The notes beneath the pieces were generated by a model. The model saw only the letters and a list, made by a program, of their open reading frames with translations. It was not told where the DNA came from and did not search any database. DNA of 64,000 nucleotides from Pseudovibrio exalbescens DSM 16456 (GTDB lineage Bacteria; Pseudomonadota; Alphaproteobacteria; Rhizobiales; Stappiaceae), in assembly GCF_000422785.1 (NCBI RefSeq), contig NZ_AUGS01000001.1:62001-126000 (forward strand), in the 5' to 3' direction. Each line of letters opens with the position of its first letter. Within the stretch, counting starts at the first letter, position 1. Below are positions 35,348 to 44,447 of the stretch, piece after piece. The position numbers and the translations under genes were made by a program.

Positions 35348-36442
35348 TTACAGAGAGTTTTCAGCGGAGAACGGCATGGGAGGGGTGGCGCTGGTCGTTA
35401 CGGCAAGGGCCTTGAACAGCATTCCCATCTGGTTGTCCGCCGCCAGCCGTTCAACGGCCTGACGGATCTCATTCTGCTCTTGTGCCGTGCGGTTGGTGCC
35501 CAGTTGACCTGCGCGTTCCAGCAAACCGAGCTCAAGAAGAAACCGAGCTTGCGGTATCGGGCCATGGGTATGGGTGCCTGCCGTTTGTGCTGCGGTCTTG
35601 AGCGCCTCAAAGTTGACATGGGCTGTCAAATCGGCCTCGCCAGGCGTTTCCAGCGGCGAGACATAGGCATGATTTTTTACGGCTTGCAGCGTGTCTCCAA
35701 GGGCGGCAGCGGTATAGCCATAATCAATGAACAGGGCGAGGCCGCCATTGTCTGCAATGCGCTGGGCAATCGTTGTTGCAAGCGCTGTGGCTGCGGGTGC
35801 AAGTTCAAGAATATCGCCGGGCGATGCCGTTTGTGCGGCCAATGGCAAAGCATTCTCGTCCAGCGTGCCGGAGCCCAGCCCAAATACCAGTTCTTGAGTA
35901 TCGGAGAGGCCGATGCAGCGCTCCACCCAAGCGTGTTGCGTTTTTACATATTGGTGGATGGGCAGGGCATCGAACAGTTCGTTGGCTACCACATACACCG
36001 GGCCTTCGGGGATTGTATCAAAGTGCTCGTGCCATGTGATGTCTGACGGTTTTAGGCGGTTCTTTTGGTTTTGCTGCAAGCGTGGACTGGTTTCCACCAG
36101 ATGTACGCGGGCGGCTTTCATGAAGGCCGGGCGCAGACGTGCCACACGGAGGATATCCTTCATGAGTGTTCCGCGTCCCGGTCCCAACTCGACCAGATGA
36201 AAAGCCTCCGGCGCCCCATCCTGTTGCCATTGATGAACCAGCCAGGCGCCAATGATTTCGCCGAACAGCTGTGAGACCTCCGGAGCGGTGGTGAAATCAC
36301 CCTTGGTTCCAAATGGCTCGCGGGTCATGTAGTAGCCGAAATCCGGATCCGACAGGCATAGCCCCATGTATTCGGCGATAGACATGGGGCCGTGATGGGC
36401 GATACGGAACTTGATCTTGTCGAGCAGTGTGGTGTGCGTCAT
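35348..36442 (-). CDS. MidA/NDUFAF7-like SAM-dependent methyltransferase
   Basis: 364 residues. The N-terminus GPMSIAEYMGLCLSDPDFGYYM and the SAM-binding motif LVELGPGRGTLMKDILRV match the DUF185 / MidA family. Its mitochondrial member NDUFAF7 methylates an arginine of complex I during assembly. A bacterial role in complex I assembly is likely by homology but unproven. It follows lgt by 10 bases, so the pair are co-transcribed. No complex I gene is in the window. Confidence 0.93.
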   Translation of the reverse strand: MTHTTLLDKIKFRIAHHGPMSIAEYMGLCLSDPDFGYYMTREPFGTKGDFTTAPEVSQLFGEIIGAWLVHQWQQDGAPEAFHLVELGPGRGTLMKDILRVARLRPAFMKAARVHLVETSPRLQQNQKNRLKPSDITWHEHFDTIPEGPVYVVANELFDALPIHQYVKTQHAWVERCIGLSDTQELVFGLGSGTLDENALPLAAQTASPGDILELAPAATALATTIAQRIADNGGLALFIDYGYTAAALGDTLQAVKNHAYVSPLETPGEADLTAHVNFEALKTAAQTAGTHTHGPIPQARFLLELGLLERAGQLGTNRTAQEQNEIRQAVERLAADNQMGMLFKALAVTTSATPPMPFSAENSL

Positions 36443-36452
36443 GGCTCTGATT

Positions 36453-37283
36453 TCAGGTGTCGTTCCGGGCGGGTTGGCGTAGAGCGTAAACAGCGAGAGC
36501 AGCGCCCGCCAGAATCATCGGCAAACTGAGCAGGATGCCCATGGTCAGAAAGCCGGAGAGATAGCCGATATGGGCATCCGGGACGCGGTAGAGTTCCGCG
36601 ATGGAGCGAAAGATGCCGTATCCCATGGCAAAAAGGCCCGCCAACGCGCCCGGTTTTTGCAATAACTTGAAGCGATGCATCAGGAGCCGCAATACGACAA
36701 AGAGCAAAATGCCTTCCAGTGCGGCTTCGTATAGCTGGCTGGGATGGCGGGGCATTGGTCCCCCGGTGGGGAAGACGACAGCCCAGGGCACATCCGTTGG
36801 TCTGCCCCAAAGCTCGGAGTTGATGAAGTTCGCCATGCGCCCGAAAAACAGTCCGATGGGCGCGGCGACGCCGCACAAATCCATCAGCGTCAGCAAGTTG
36901 AGACGCTTGAAGTGGCTGTAGGCAAGCATCGCAATGACCACTCCGAGGAAGCCGCCATGAAAGGACATGCCCCCGGTCCATACCGCCAGAATCTCCGCAG
37001 GGTTTTGCAGATAATAGGGCGCATTGTAGAAAAAGACGTAGCCGAACCGGCCGCCCAGTACGATGCCCAATGCTGCCCAAACGACAAAATCATCAATATC
37101 TGTCGCCGTCGGTCTGGAAGCCTTGGCGTTCCAAAGCGTGTCATTGAGAACGACCTTTCGCATGTATCGCCATGCGAGCAGAATGCCCACGATATAGGCC
37201 AGCGCGTACCAGCGAATAGCCAAGGGACCAAGTTCGATCAGAACAGGGTCGATCTGCGGAAAGGGGATGGCAAACAAGGGCAT
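36453..37283 (-). CDS. lgt: Prolipoprotein diacylglyceryl transferase
   Basis: 276 residues with seven predicted membrane helices. The HGGFLG motif with H109 and the Lgt signature GRMANFINSELWGR (148-161) are intact. The enzyme moves a diacylglyceryl group from phosphatidylglycerol to the lipobox cysteine of lipoproteins in the inner membrane; the lipoprotein at 32.7 kb and others are its substrates, and phosphatidylglycerol depends on pgsA at 46.7 kb. It heads an operon with midA and probably pgeF. The start faces a 240-base gap with the divergent UbiK-like gene. Confidence 0.97.
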   Translation of the reverse strand: MPLFAIPFPQIDPVLIELGPLAIRWYALAYIVGILLAWRYMRKVVLNDTLWNAKASRPTATDIDDFVVWAALGIVLGGRFGYVFFYNAPYYLQNPAEILAVWTGGMSFHGGFLGVVIAMLAYSHFKRLNLLTLMDLCGVAAPIGLFFGRMANFINSELWGRPTDVPWAVVFPTGGPMPRHPSQLYEAALEGILLFVVLRLLMHRFKLLQKPGALAGLFAMGYGIFRSIAELYRVPDAHIGYLSGFLTMGILLSLPMILAGAALAVYALRQPARNDT

Positions 37284-37523
37284 GAATGGACCAAGGGTTT
37301 GAAATGGCTTTGAGCCCCTACATGCGACATGATGGCGGCATCTGCAAGGTTGTCCGGATCAACTTTACATCAGGTACAGGAACACGCGGTGCCGGCGGTG
37401 GATGCTCAGCGCCTCAAAAGCGGTGTGCAACTGGGCGGTGTGCGGCTTTGACCCGCAAACTCTCTTGAAGTTGTGGGTACGGCACAATAGGTCTACACTT
37501 ATTCAACGATATCGGAGCGTGAG

Positions 37524-37805
37524 ATGACACAATCGCCGAACAAGATCCTTGACGATTTCGCCAAGCTGATGACCGACGCCGCAGGCGTGGCTCAGGGAGC
37601 CCGGCGTGAAGTGGAGACCGCCTTCAAGGCGCAGGCAGAGCGTTTTCTGGCGGACATGGACGTGGTGAGCCGCGAAGAATTCGACGCGACCAAGGACATG
37701 GCCGTGCGGGCGCTCGATGAGGTGGAGAGCCTCGAAAAGCGCCTAAAAGCGGCAGAAGACCGGATTTCCGCGCTTGAAGCGGCGATTACCAAAGAGAAAG
37801 ACTAG
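37524..37805 (+). CDS. UbiK-like accessory factor (BMFP family)
   Basis: 93 residues, almost all helical. It has an N-terminal amphipathic region (ILDDFAKLMTDAAGVAQG) and a C-terminal coiled coil (DEVESLEKRLKAAEDRISALEA). This is the membrane fusogenic BMFP / UbiK family, a trimer that helps the ubiquinone-synthesis complex in gammaproteobacteria. The alphaproteobacterial members are shorter in annotation and their role is inferred. ATG with GGAGCGTG upstream. It is divergent from lgt and about 280 bases upstream of the YbjN-like gene, a conserved group in this class. Confidence 0.85.
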   Translation: MTQSPNKILDDFAKLMTDAAGVAQGARREVETAFKAQAERFLADMDVVSREEFDATKDMAVRALDEVESLEKRLKAAEDRISALEAAITKEKD

Positions 37806-38083
37806 GCACAGACCGGGCCTTGCGGGAGTGTTAATTATCTGTGGGCGATGGTTTGTCGTCCACAATTTTCGCGTTTTGGGAGGCTGCAGGCGTATATCCC
37901 GAGCAGGGAGCTTGCCTGTATATTTTTTTAAAACAAGGATTCGTCACCGGCATGCGGCCAATATGAAACCCAGGTCAAAGCCAGCGGCAGTCCAGCAAGA
38001 ACACACGAAGTGTCTGGTCCTAGGGAACAATGCCTTTTGAAGGGATTGTTTTTGTTCCGCCCTCTAGCCTCGAGAGGACCGAG

Positions 38084-38584
38084 ATGAGCCTCATAGATAC
38101 TGACTTCGAGCAAGCGCCGAATCCTGTCGATACGATCGAGGATGTTGCGGCTTTGAACGACTGGTCGTTCGAGCGGCTTGGTGATGATGAAATCTCGATC
38201 TCCGTCAAGGGAAGCTGGTGTGACTACCACATTTCCTTTTCCTGGATGGAAGAGCTGGAAGCCCTGCATCTGGCCGCTGCGTTTGATCTGAAAGTCCCTG
38301 AGCCTCGCAAGACCGAAATTGTGCGTTTGTTGGCTCTGGTGAATGAACAGATGTGGATGGGGCACTTCGACTTGTGGAACCGCGAGGGCATTGTGATCTT
38401 TCGCCAGTCCTTGCTGCTGGCAGGTGGCGTTCAGGCCAGTTCTCAACAGATCGAGGTCATGTTGTCTCATGCGCTTGAGGCGTGTGAGCGGTATTATCAG
38501 GCATTTCAATTCGTCGTTTGGGCTGGGAAGACCGCGCAGGAAGCGGTCAATACGGCGCTATTCGAAACAGTAGGCGAGGCATGA
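38084..38584 (+). CDS. YbjN domain protein
   Basis: 166 residues from the ATG at 38084, which has GAGAGG 7 bases upstream; an ATG 54 bases earlier lacks one. The fold has WSFERLGDDEISISVKGSWCDYHISFSW and LLALVNEQMWMGHFDLW, matching the YbjN / putative sensory-transduction regulator family, which resembles type III secretion chaperones. No precise function is known. The stop overlaps the proC start as ATGA, and the YbjN-proC pair is conserved in alphaproteobacteria. Confidence 0.88.
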   Translation: MSLIDTDFEQAPNPVDTIEDVAALNDWSFERLGDDEISISVKGSWCDYHISFSWMEELEALHLAAAFDLKVPEPRKTEIVRLLALVNEQMWMGHFDLWNREGIVIFRQSLLLAGGVQASSQQIEVMLSHALEACERYYQAFQFVVWAGKTAQEAVNTALFETVGEA

Positions 38585-39405
38585 AGTTAACGGCTGAACG
38601 TCCGCTCGTTCTGGTTGGAGCGGGCAAAATGGGGGGCGCCATGCTGGAAGGCTGGCTAGAGCGCGGTGTGGCTCCCGACAGTGTGTGTATCGTCGATCCC
38701 GCTCCCTCCGAGGAGATGAAAGCATTGCTTCAGCGCCGCGGCGTGGCTTGGCATTCGGTGTTGCCTGATGATGTGCGGGCAGGGGTTATGATCCTTGCCG
38801 TCAAGCCTCAGATGATGGCAAGCGTCGCACCGGGGATCTCCTCGGGTGTTGACGCCAATACCGTAGCCGTCAGCATTGCTGCCGGCACACCCGTGACGTT
38901 TTTTGAAGACACGTTCGGCCGCGATGTTCCGGTGGTTCGTGTCATGCCGAATACGCCAGCACAGGTTGGACGCGGTATATCGGCCGGCTTTGCCAATGCC
39001 GTTGTCACGCAAGATCAGAAAACCCTTGTTGCCGAGTTGATGCAGGCGGTTGGTCGGTTTGTCTGGGTGGAGGCGGAACAGCAGATCGATTTCGTGACTG
39101 CCATCAGCGGGTCTGGGCCAGCCTATGTGTTTCACATGGCAGAGGCCATGGCGGCTGCAGGCGTGGAACTTGGTCTTGATGCGGACGTAGCTGCGGAACT
39201 GGCACGCCATACAGTATGTGGAGCCGGTGAGTTGATGTATCAAAGTCCGTTGTCGCCTGAAGTGTTGCGCCAAAACGTGACCTCACCGGGCGGCACTACG
39301 GCTGCGGCTCTGGATGTTTTGATGGGCGAGAATGCCCTGACAGAGTTGATGGTGAAAGCTGCCAAGGCTGCGGCGCAGCGCGCAAAAGAGCTTTCGGAGC
39401 AATAA
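38581..39405 (+). CDS. proC: Pyrroline-5-carboxylate reductase
   Basis: 274 residues from the ATG that overlaps the YbjN stop. It reduces pyrroline-5-carboxylate to proline with NAD(P)H in the cytoplasm. The Rossmann motif VLVGAGKMGGAMLEGW starts at about residue 10. ILAVKPQMM, VVRVMPNTPAQVGRG, AISGSGPAYVFHMAEAM and the family signature region NVTSPGGTTAAALDVL follow. The last step of proline synthesis is thus covered; proA and proB are not in the window. Assignment is secure. Confidence 0.97.
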   Translation: MKLTAERPLVLVGAGKMGGAMLEGWLERGVAPDSVCIVDPAPSEEMKALLQRRGVAWHSVLPDDVRAGVMILAVKPQMMASVAPGISSGVDANTVAVSIAAGTPVTFFEDTFGRDVPVVRVMPNTPAQVGRGISAGFANAVVTQDQKTLVAELMQAVGRFVWVEAEQQIDFVTAISGSGPAYVFHMAEAMAAAGVELGLDADVAAELARHTVCGAGELMYQSPLSPEVLRQNVTSPGGTTAAALDVLMGENALTELMVKAAKAAAQRAKELSEQ

Positions 39406-39488
39406 AAAGAACGTGTCACCCTCTGGACGAAACGCGTGGGGCTGCTAGCTTTACGTGCAAGACGGTTTTTTGTGTCAGGAGGTGGCCT

Positions 39489-40172
39489 GTGCCAACTGAG
39501 AAGACCCGCAAGCGCATTGTCGACAGTTTCATGAAGCTGCTGAGTGAGCAGGGGTATCGATCCATCACCTATGTCCAGGTTGCCGAGGCTGCGGATGTGG
39601 GTTTGGACACCCTGCGGGCCAGCTATGACAGCAAGCTGGACATTCTGGCAGCCTTTGCGCGCTCCATCGATCAGAAGGTACTTTCGGATTACGATAGTGA
39701 AATGGAAGGGGAGCCAGCGCGCGAACGATTGTTTGACGTGCTTATGACCCGGCTGGACTATCTGGAGCCTCATAAGTCTGCTCTGCGTCATTTGCGGGCC
39801 GCTGTTCAGGAAACCCCGAGCTTCGGACTTGAGATGCAACGCGTGTCGGTGCGTTCCATGGAGTGGATGTTGGCGGCTGCAGGCATTGAGCTGTCCGGAT
39901 TGCGTAAGTTCGGTGTAACGAATGCCTTGTCGGTTGGTTTCTGGCGCGTGCTAAAGGTGTGGTTGGAAGAAGAGGACGCCGGCCAACCCAAGACCATGGC
40001 TGCACTTGACCAGATGCTGCGTGACGGTCAAGACTGGTTGCGTCGGGTCGATAAGGTGCAAAAGAAGCTGTCTCCTGTTGCCAAGAGGATGGCGCGTATG
40101 CGTGCCGGTTGTTCCCGCCCATCCTCCTCGTCCGATGACGGCCCCGCTGCCGCGACGGACTATCAGATTTAA
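39489..40172 (+). CDS. TetR-type regulator
   Basis: 227 residues from a GTG with AGGAGG 5 bases upstream. Residues 5-50 form a TetR helix-turn-helix (TRKRIVDSFMKLLSEQGYRS, then VAEAADVGLDTLRASYDSK), although the recognition helix is unusual. The C-terminal part has a helix ending in a COQ9-like pattern (KTMAALDQMLRDGQDWL), which appears in some TetR members, and a basic serine-rich tail. Ligand and target are unknown. It lies between proC and the CsaA-like gene, 20 bases before the latter, so they may be co-transcribed. Confidence 0.82.
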   Translation: MPTEKTRKRIVDSFMKLLSEQGYRSITYVQVAEAADVGLDTLRASYDSKLDILAAFARSIDQKVLSDYDSEMEGEPARERLFDVLMTRLDYLEPHKSALRHLRAAVQETPSFGLEMQRVSVRSMEWMLAAAGIELSGLRKFGVTNALSVGFWRVLKVWLEEEDAGQPKTMAALDQMLRDGQDWLRRVDKVQKKLSPVAKRMARMRAGCSRPSSSSDDGPAAATDYQI

Positions 40173-40192
40173 ACAGGCAAGAGGTTCCGGTT

Positions 40193-40546
40193 GTGAGCAA
40201 CGCTGACACCCCTACGATTGAGTTTGATGATTTTTTGAAGGTAGATATCCGTGTTGGTCGGATTGTTGAGGCCGAGCCGTTTCCGGAAGCGCGCAAACCG
40301 GCGATCAAACTGAAAATCGACTTTGGGCCCGATGTCGGTATCAAGAAGTCGTCAGCGCAGATTACCGAGTTCTATGAGCCAGAGCTTTTGATTGGCAAAC
40401 AGGTCATGGCGGTTGTCAACTTCCCGCCCCGCCAGATTGGAAAGTTCATGTCCGAGGTCCTAACGCTTGGATTCTCGGCGGATAGTGGGGGTATCGTGTT
40501 GGCCCGGCCAGATCAGGACGTTCCAATCGGGGCTCGGCTGCACTAA
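40193..40546 (+). CDS. CsaA-like tRNA-binding domain protein
   Basis: 117 residues from a GTG with AAGAGG 9 bases upstream. The single OB-fold tRNA-binding domain has FLKVDIRVGRIVEAEPFPEARKP and GKQVMAVVNFPPRQIGKF, close to CsaA, a small chaperone-like and tRNA-binding protein first seen in Bacillus. It lacks other domains, so it is not a fragment of a tRNA synthetase. It follows the TetR gene closely and is convergent with envZ. Function in alphaproteobacteria is unproven. Confidence 0.9.
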   Translation: MSNADTPTIEFDDFLKVDIRVGRIVEAEPFPEARKPAIKLKIDFGPDVGIKKSSAQITEFYEPELLIGKQVMAVVNFPPRQIGKFMSEVLTLGFSADSGGIVLARPDQDVPIGARLH

Positions 40547-40583
40547 CTGAATACAGGTTCGTACAGGGTGTGATCCTGGCCGG

Positions 40584-41993
40584 TCAAATGGGTACACGCA
40601 CTCTGACCCGCAATCCGCCGAGCGGGGACTCCCTCAAAAACACTTCTCCGCCATGAGCGCGAATGATATCGCGGGCGATGGACAGGCCAAGCCCGGAGCC
40701 GCCTGTGTCCTGATTTCTCGCCGTATCCAGCCGGTGGAAGGGGCGGAATACATTTTCGCGTTCTTCCGGTGGGATGCCGGGTCCATCGTCGTCAACTGTC
40801 ACGATCAACCAGTCGGGTGTTCGATGGCCTTTGATGCGAATGGTCGATCCGTATCTGGCTGCGTTGGTGATGAGGTTGAGCAGGCAGCGTCGGAAGGCCC
40901 GTCCCTTGATGACAACCAGTGGATCACCATCAAAGGATGAAGCCACGTCGGCGCCAACAACTTCCGCTTCTATCTCCAACTCCTCGAGCATCAGTGCGAC
41001 ATCGGTTTCAACGGCCTCTTCATCACCGTAGCCTTTGGAAAACGCGAGGTAGTCATCCAGCATCCGGTTCATCTCTTCAACGTCCTTGCGCAGAGCCTTC
41101 ACTTCCGGGCTGTCACCCAAGAACGTGAGCTGCAGACTGAACCGTGTGAGGATGGTTCTCAGGTCGTGGCTGACACCGGCCAGCATGGTCGTGCGTTGTT
41201 CGACGTGGCGCTCAATGCGGCGGCGCATATCCAGAAACGCCATCGCGGCTCGGCGGACTTCCCGCGCGCCGTGGGGGCGGAATCTGGCGACCTGACGGCC
41301 CTTGCCGAAATCCTCAGCTGCGTCTGCAAGCTTTTCAATGGGACGGATCTGATTGCGCAGAAACAGCAGGGCCATGACGATCAGGATCAAGGAGGTCGCA
41401 ACCATCCAGACAATGAAAATGTGAGAGTTTGAGGCGTAGGTCTGGCTTCGGCGCGCGATGAACCGAAGGTTTTCATTCTCCAGCTTGATGCGGATCTCTA
41501 CAAAACGCCCGTCGCCGATCGTATCAATCCAGAAAGGCTTGCCAATCCGGGCAGCAATCTCACGGCTCAGGTACAAGTCGACCAGATCGAAAAAGTCCCT
41601 TGGTTGGCGTGGTGGGAGTGGTTCAGGCGGCATGACGCTGACCGACAAGCCAAGAGCGCTGGCTGCTATGCGTTTCACCTTTTCCGGATCATCCTGCGCA
41701 CGAAATGTTTCCGTCATCTCGACCACAGAGGCGATCTCCCGCACAACAGCCTCCGATAGGCGGCGTGTGACCAGCGCATAGTGCCGTTCCATGAACACGA
41801 AGACCAGAACCGACTGCAGCAACACCATGGGAATGACGATGATGAGCAGGGCGCGTACATAAAGGCCTTTTGGCAAGCGATTGTGCAGCCAGCTTGCAAG
41901 CCAGTGATATGGCTTGAGAATGAATTGCAGAACCCGAGAGGCTTTGATCACGCGGGAGATGCTGAAGTCGCGCCAGCTGCTTCGATCAGTCAT
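40584..41993 (-). CDS. EnvZ-like sensor histidine kinase
   Basis: 469 residues. Two membrane helices at about 46-67 and 191-212 enclose a periplasmic domain of 120 residues. A HAMP segment and the phosphorylated H276 in VSHDLRT follow, then the ATP-binding domain with DDDGPGIPPEER and GGSGLGLSIA. It is the partner of the response regulator encoded 3 bases upstream. The pair resembles EnvZ/OmpR and may sense osmotic or envelope change; the signal is not known. A MarR-type gene heads the operon. Confidence 0.92.
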   Translation of the reverse strand: MTDRSSWRDFSISRVIKASRVLQFILKPYHWLASWLHNRLPKGLYVRALLIIVIPMVLLQSVLVFVFMERHYALVTRRLSEAVVREIASVVEMTETFRAQDDPEKVKRIAASALGLSVSVMPPEPLPPRQPRDFFDLVDLYLSREIAARIGKPFWIDTIGDGRFVEIRIKLENENLRFIARRSQTYASNSHIFIVWMVATSLILIVMALLFLRNQIRPIEKLADAAEDFGKGRQVARFRPHGAREVRRAAMAFLDMRRRIERHVEQRTTMLAGVSHDLRTILTRFSLQLTFLGDSPEVKALRKDVEEMNRMLDDYLAFSKGYGDEEAVETDVALMLEELEIEAEVVGADVASSFDGDPLVVIKGRAFRRCLLNLITNAARYGSTIRIKGHRTPDWLIVTVDDDGPGIPPEERENVFRPFHRLDTARNQDTGGSGLGLSIARDIIRAHGGEVFLRESPLGGLRVRVRVPI

Positions 41994-41996
41994 GAA

Positions 41997-42698
41997 TCAG
42001 TCCGTTATCAGACGGTAGCCCACGCCGCGGACTGTCTGCAGGTAAAAGGGATTGCTTGGGTCTTCCTCAATCTTGCGGCGCAATCGGTTGACTTGCACAT
42101 CAACTGTGCGCTCGCCGAGCGTGCTGTCATCGCCCACCAGATCTGCTCGTGTCACGGTTTGTCCGGGCTTGGCAGCAAATGCATTCAGGAACTGCTTTTC
42201 CCGGTCCGTCAATCGGACATAGTCCTCGCCCCTTTTCAGTTCCTCCCGCTCCGGGTTGTACTGATAGGGCCCGAAAGTGATCGTTTCAGGCTTGATCTCC
42301 TGCTTGGGGCCGCCGCGCCGCAAGATGGCGGAGATGCGCAGCAGAAGCTCGCGGGGTTCAAATGGCTTGGGCAGATAATCATCCACTCCCGCTTCAAGGC
42401 CCATGATGCGATCATCGGTTTCGGAGCGGGCGGTGAGCATCAAGATGGGCACATCGGACGTGCGGCGAATGTCTTGGGCGAGTTCAAGACCGCTTTCTCC
42501 GGGCATCATCACGTCCAGAATCAGAAGGTCGAATTGCAGGCCCTGCATGCGGCGGCGGGCTTCTGCAGCCTCTTTGGCCACCGTTACCCTGAAGCCTTGC
42601 TCTCCCAGGAAGCGTTGCAGCAATTCGCGAATACGATTGTCATCATCAATAAGCAGAAGGTGGGGTGCGGTATCCCCAGGTATGCTGGACCCCGTCAC
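41997..42698 (-). CDS. OmpR-family response regulator
   Basis: 233 residues. The receiver domain has the acidic pocket LIDDD and the phosphate acceptor D62 in LLILDVMMPGESG, and a conserved K later. The C-terminal winged helix (VRLTDREKQFLNAFAAKPG and RTVDVQVNRLRRKIEEDP) is the OmpR/PhoB type that binds direct repeats. It is controlled by the histidine kinase encoded just downstream and follows the MarR gene by 3 bases. It may regulate porin genes such as the one at 53.0 kb, but that is a guess. Confidence 0.94.
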   Translation of the reverse strand: MTGSSIPGDTAPHLLLIDDDNRIRELLQRFLGEQGFRVTVAKEAAEARRRMQGLQFDLLILDVMMPGESGLELAQDIRRTSDVPILMLTARSETDDRIMGLEAGVDDYLPKPFEPRELLLRISAILRRGGPKQEIKPETITFGPYQYNPEREELKRGEDYVRLTDREKQFLNAFAAKPGQTVTRADLVGDDSTLGERTVDVQVNRLRRKIEEDPSNPFYLQTVRGVGYRLITD

Positions 42699-42701
42699 TG
42701 G

Positions 42702-43175
42702 TCACTCCTTCGTGGTACTTTGCGAAATGAGGCGCACAACATCATTGCGGTCGTTTTCATCAATCATCAGATACAGGAACTGGCGGACAATTTCATCACT
42801 TCCCGGGGGCATGAGTTCAATTGTCTTGTTGATCCGCTTGGTTTGCAATTGTGACAACTGCTGTGCCAGCAACCGGCCTTTGTCCGTAGTGAAAAGCAGG
42901 CGCTCACGCCGGTCCAGCGGGCCATGTTGCTGTTCGATATAGCCTTCATCAACCAGCTGTTTCAAAACCCGCCCGAGGCTTTGTTTGGTGATCTTCAGTA
43001 TACCAAGCAGGTCGGAGACCCGTATTCCCGGATTGCGATGGACAAAGTGGAGGACCCGGTGATGGGCGCGTCCATAACCCAACTCGTTCAGCAGGACGTC
43101 GGGGTCGTCGGTGAAGTCACGATAGGCAAAGAAAAGGAGCTCGATCAAATCAAAACGGGGCGTGGTCTCTGGCAT
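42702..43175 (-). CDS. MarR-family regulator upstream of the two-component operon
   Basis: 157 residues with a MarR winged helix: HRNPGIRVSDLLGILKITKQ, then RVLKQLVDEGYIEQQHGPLDRRERLLFTTDKGR. It lacks the cysteine of OhrR, so it is not a second peroxide sensor of that kind. The ligand is unknown. It overlaps nothing but lies 3 bases from ompR, hence it is probably co-transcribed and may control the operon, or the divergent ilvE. The marR-ompR-envZ/ilvE arrangement is conserved in Hyphomicrobiales. Confidence 0.9.
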   Translation of the reverse strand: MPETTPRFDLIELLFFAYRDFTDDPDVLLNELGYGRAHHRVLHFVHRNPGIRVSDLLGILKITKQSLGRVLKQLVDEGYIEQQHGPLDRRERLLFTTDKGRLLAQQLSQLQTKRINKTIELMPPGSDEIVRQFLYLMIDENDRNDVVRLISQSTTKE

Positions 43176-43478
43176 TCTCGCTCGCCTGTGGGGTGGTGGA
43201 TTCCGGTCATTCTACAAAAAATACGTCAGCTATGTTGACTTATATTGGTTCGATTGTTACTTATTATTCGCGCTTTGAGAAATGATCGTATCAATCATTC
43301 CTGTTTTAAGGTAAGAAATGGGAATGTGCCTACAGACGATATTTCGACGAGACAGTCAATGGGCGCGGCTTGAGAGCGGTGCTGATCAACACAAAGATAT
43401 TGTAAAACAGAACAGGCCCTGAAGTGACCGACCGAGCGCGGTCTTTCTTTGTCAATTGTTCGCCAGTGGAGTTTAAAA

Positions 43479-44384
43479 ATGGCGGGTATTCCATTTGATC
43501 AACGTGAAGGTGTCATCTGGTATGATGGCGAATATGTGCCGTGGTCAGATGCGAAGGTGCATGTGCTCACTCACGGCCTGCATTATGGCAGTAGCGTTTT
43601 TGAAGGCCAGCGTGCCTATGGTGGCGACATTTTCAAGCTGCAAGAGCATACGGAGCGTCTTCATGCGTCCGCCCGTATCCTTGGGTTCGAAATCCCATGG
43701 AGCGTGGAAGAGATCAACCGCGTGTGCAACGAGTTGATGGAAAAGTCTGGCTTGGTTGATGCCTATTTGCGTCCGGTTGCCTGGCGCGGTAGCGAGATGA
43801 TGGGCATCTCCGCTCAACACAACAAAATTCATCTGGCGATTGCTGCATGGGAATGGCCCAGCTATTTCAGCCCGGAAGAGCGTCTGAAAGGCATTCGTCT
43901 CGACCATGCGATGTACCGCCGGCCAGCGCCGGAAACGGCGCCTTACAAGGCCAAAGCCGCAGGCCTTTACATGATTTGTACGATTTCAAAGCATGAAGCG
44001 GAGCGCAAGGGATACACAGATGCGCTTATGCTTGATTGGCGCGGCAACGTGGCCGAAGCGACGGGAGCAAATGTTTTCTTCGTGAAAGATGGTGCTCTTC
44101 ATACGCCGGTGCCGGAGTGCTTCCTCGATGGCATCACCCGTCAAACCGTCATTGAATTGGCAGAAAGACGCGGGCTTGCAGTTCACGAGCGCACCATTCT
44201 GCCGGAAGAGCTTAGCAGTTTCGAGCAGTGTTTCCTTACGGGTACTGCTGCAGAAGTGACGCCCGTTTCAGAGATTGCAGGCACGTTTTTCGAGGTTGGT
44301 GAGATCACGCAGACCTTGATGAGGGATTATATTGCTGAAGTTCAAGGTGGTGCAGAAGCAAAGGCGTTAAGAAAGGCGTCTTGA
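43479..44384 (+). CDS. ilvE: Branched-chain amino acid aminotransferase
   Basis: 301 residues from the ATG at 43479, with GGAG 7 bases upstream. A fold type IV PLP enzyme that makes leucine, isoleucine and valine from their keto acids with glutamate. K159 in APYKAKAAGLYM is the probable PLP lysine. LTHGLHYGSSVFEGQRAY, GNVAEATGANVFFV and CFLTGTAAEVTPV are family signatures. The gene is divergent from the marR-ompR-envZ operon and ends at a strong bidirectional terminator. A D-amino acid aminotransferase is the alternative, but the N-terminal signature favours IlvE. Confidence 0.94.
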   Translation: MAGIPFDQREGVIWYDGEYVPWSDAKVHVLTHGLHYGSSVFEGQRAYGGDIFKLQEHTERLHASARILGFEIPWSVEEINRVCNELMEKSGLVDAYLRPVAWRGSEMMGISAQHNKIHLAIAAWEWPSYFSPEERLKGIRLDHAMYRRPAPETAPYKAKAAGLYMICTISKHEAERKGYTDALMLDWRGNVAEATGANVFFVKDGALHTPVPECFLDGITRQTVIELAERRGLAVHERTILPEELSSFEQCFLTGTAAEVTPVSEIAGTFFEVGEITQTLMRDYIAEVQGGAEAKALRKAS

Positions 44385-44401
44385 ACACGATACCAGGTAT
44401 A

Positions 44402-44441
44402 AAAAAAGCCATCGCAGCACCCAGCTGCGATGGCTTTTTTT
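44402..44441. terminator. Bidirectional terminator between ilvE and the MFS gene
   Basis: GCCATCGCAG and CTGCGATGGC, 10-base perfect arms, flanked by seven A residues on one side and seven T residues on the other, between convergent genes. Confidence 0.95.
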
Positions 44442-44447
44442 GTGTGT

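Noticed and set aside
41781-42854. Plus-strand frame of 357 codons
   Set aside because: It is the shadow of the response regulator and MarR genes on the other strand.
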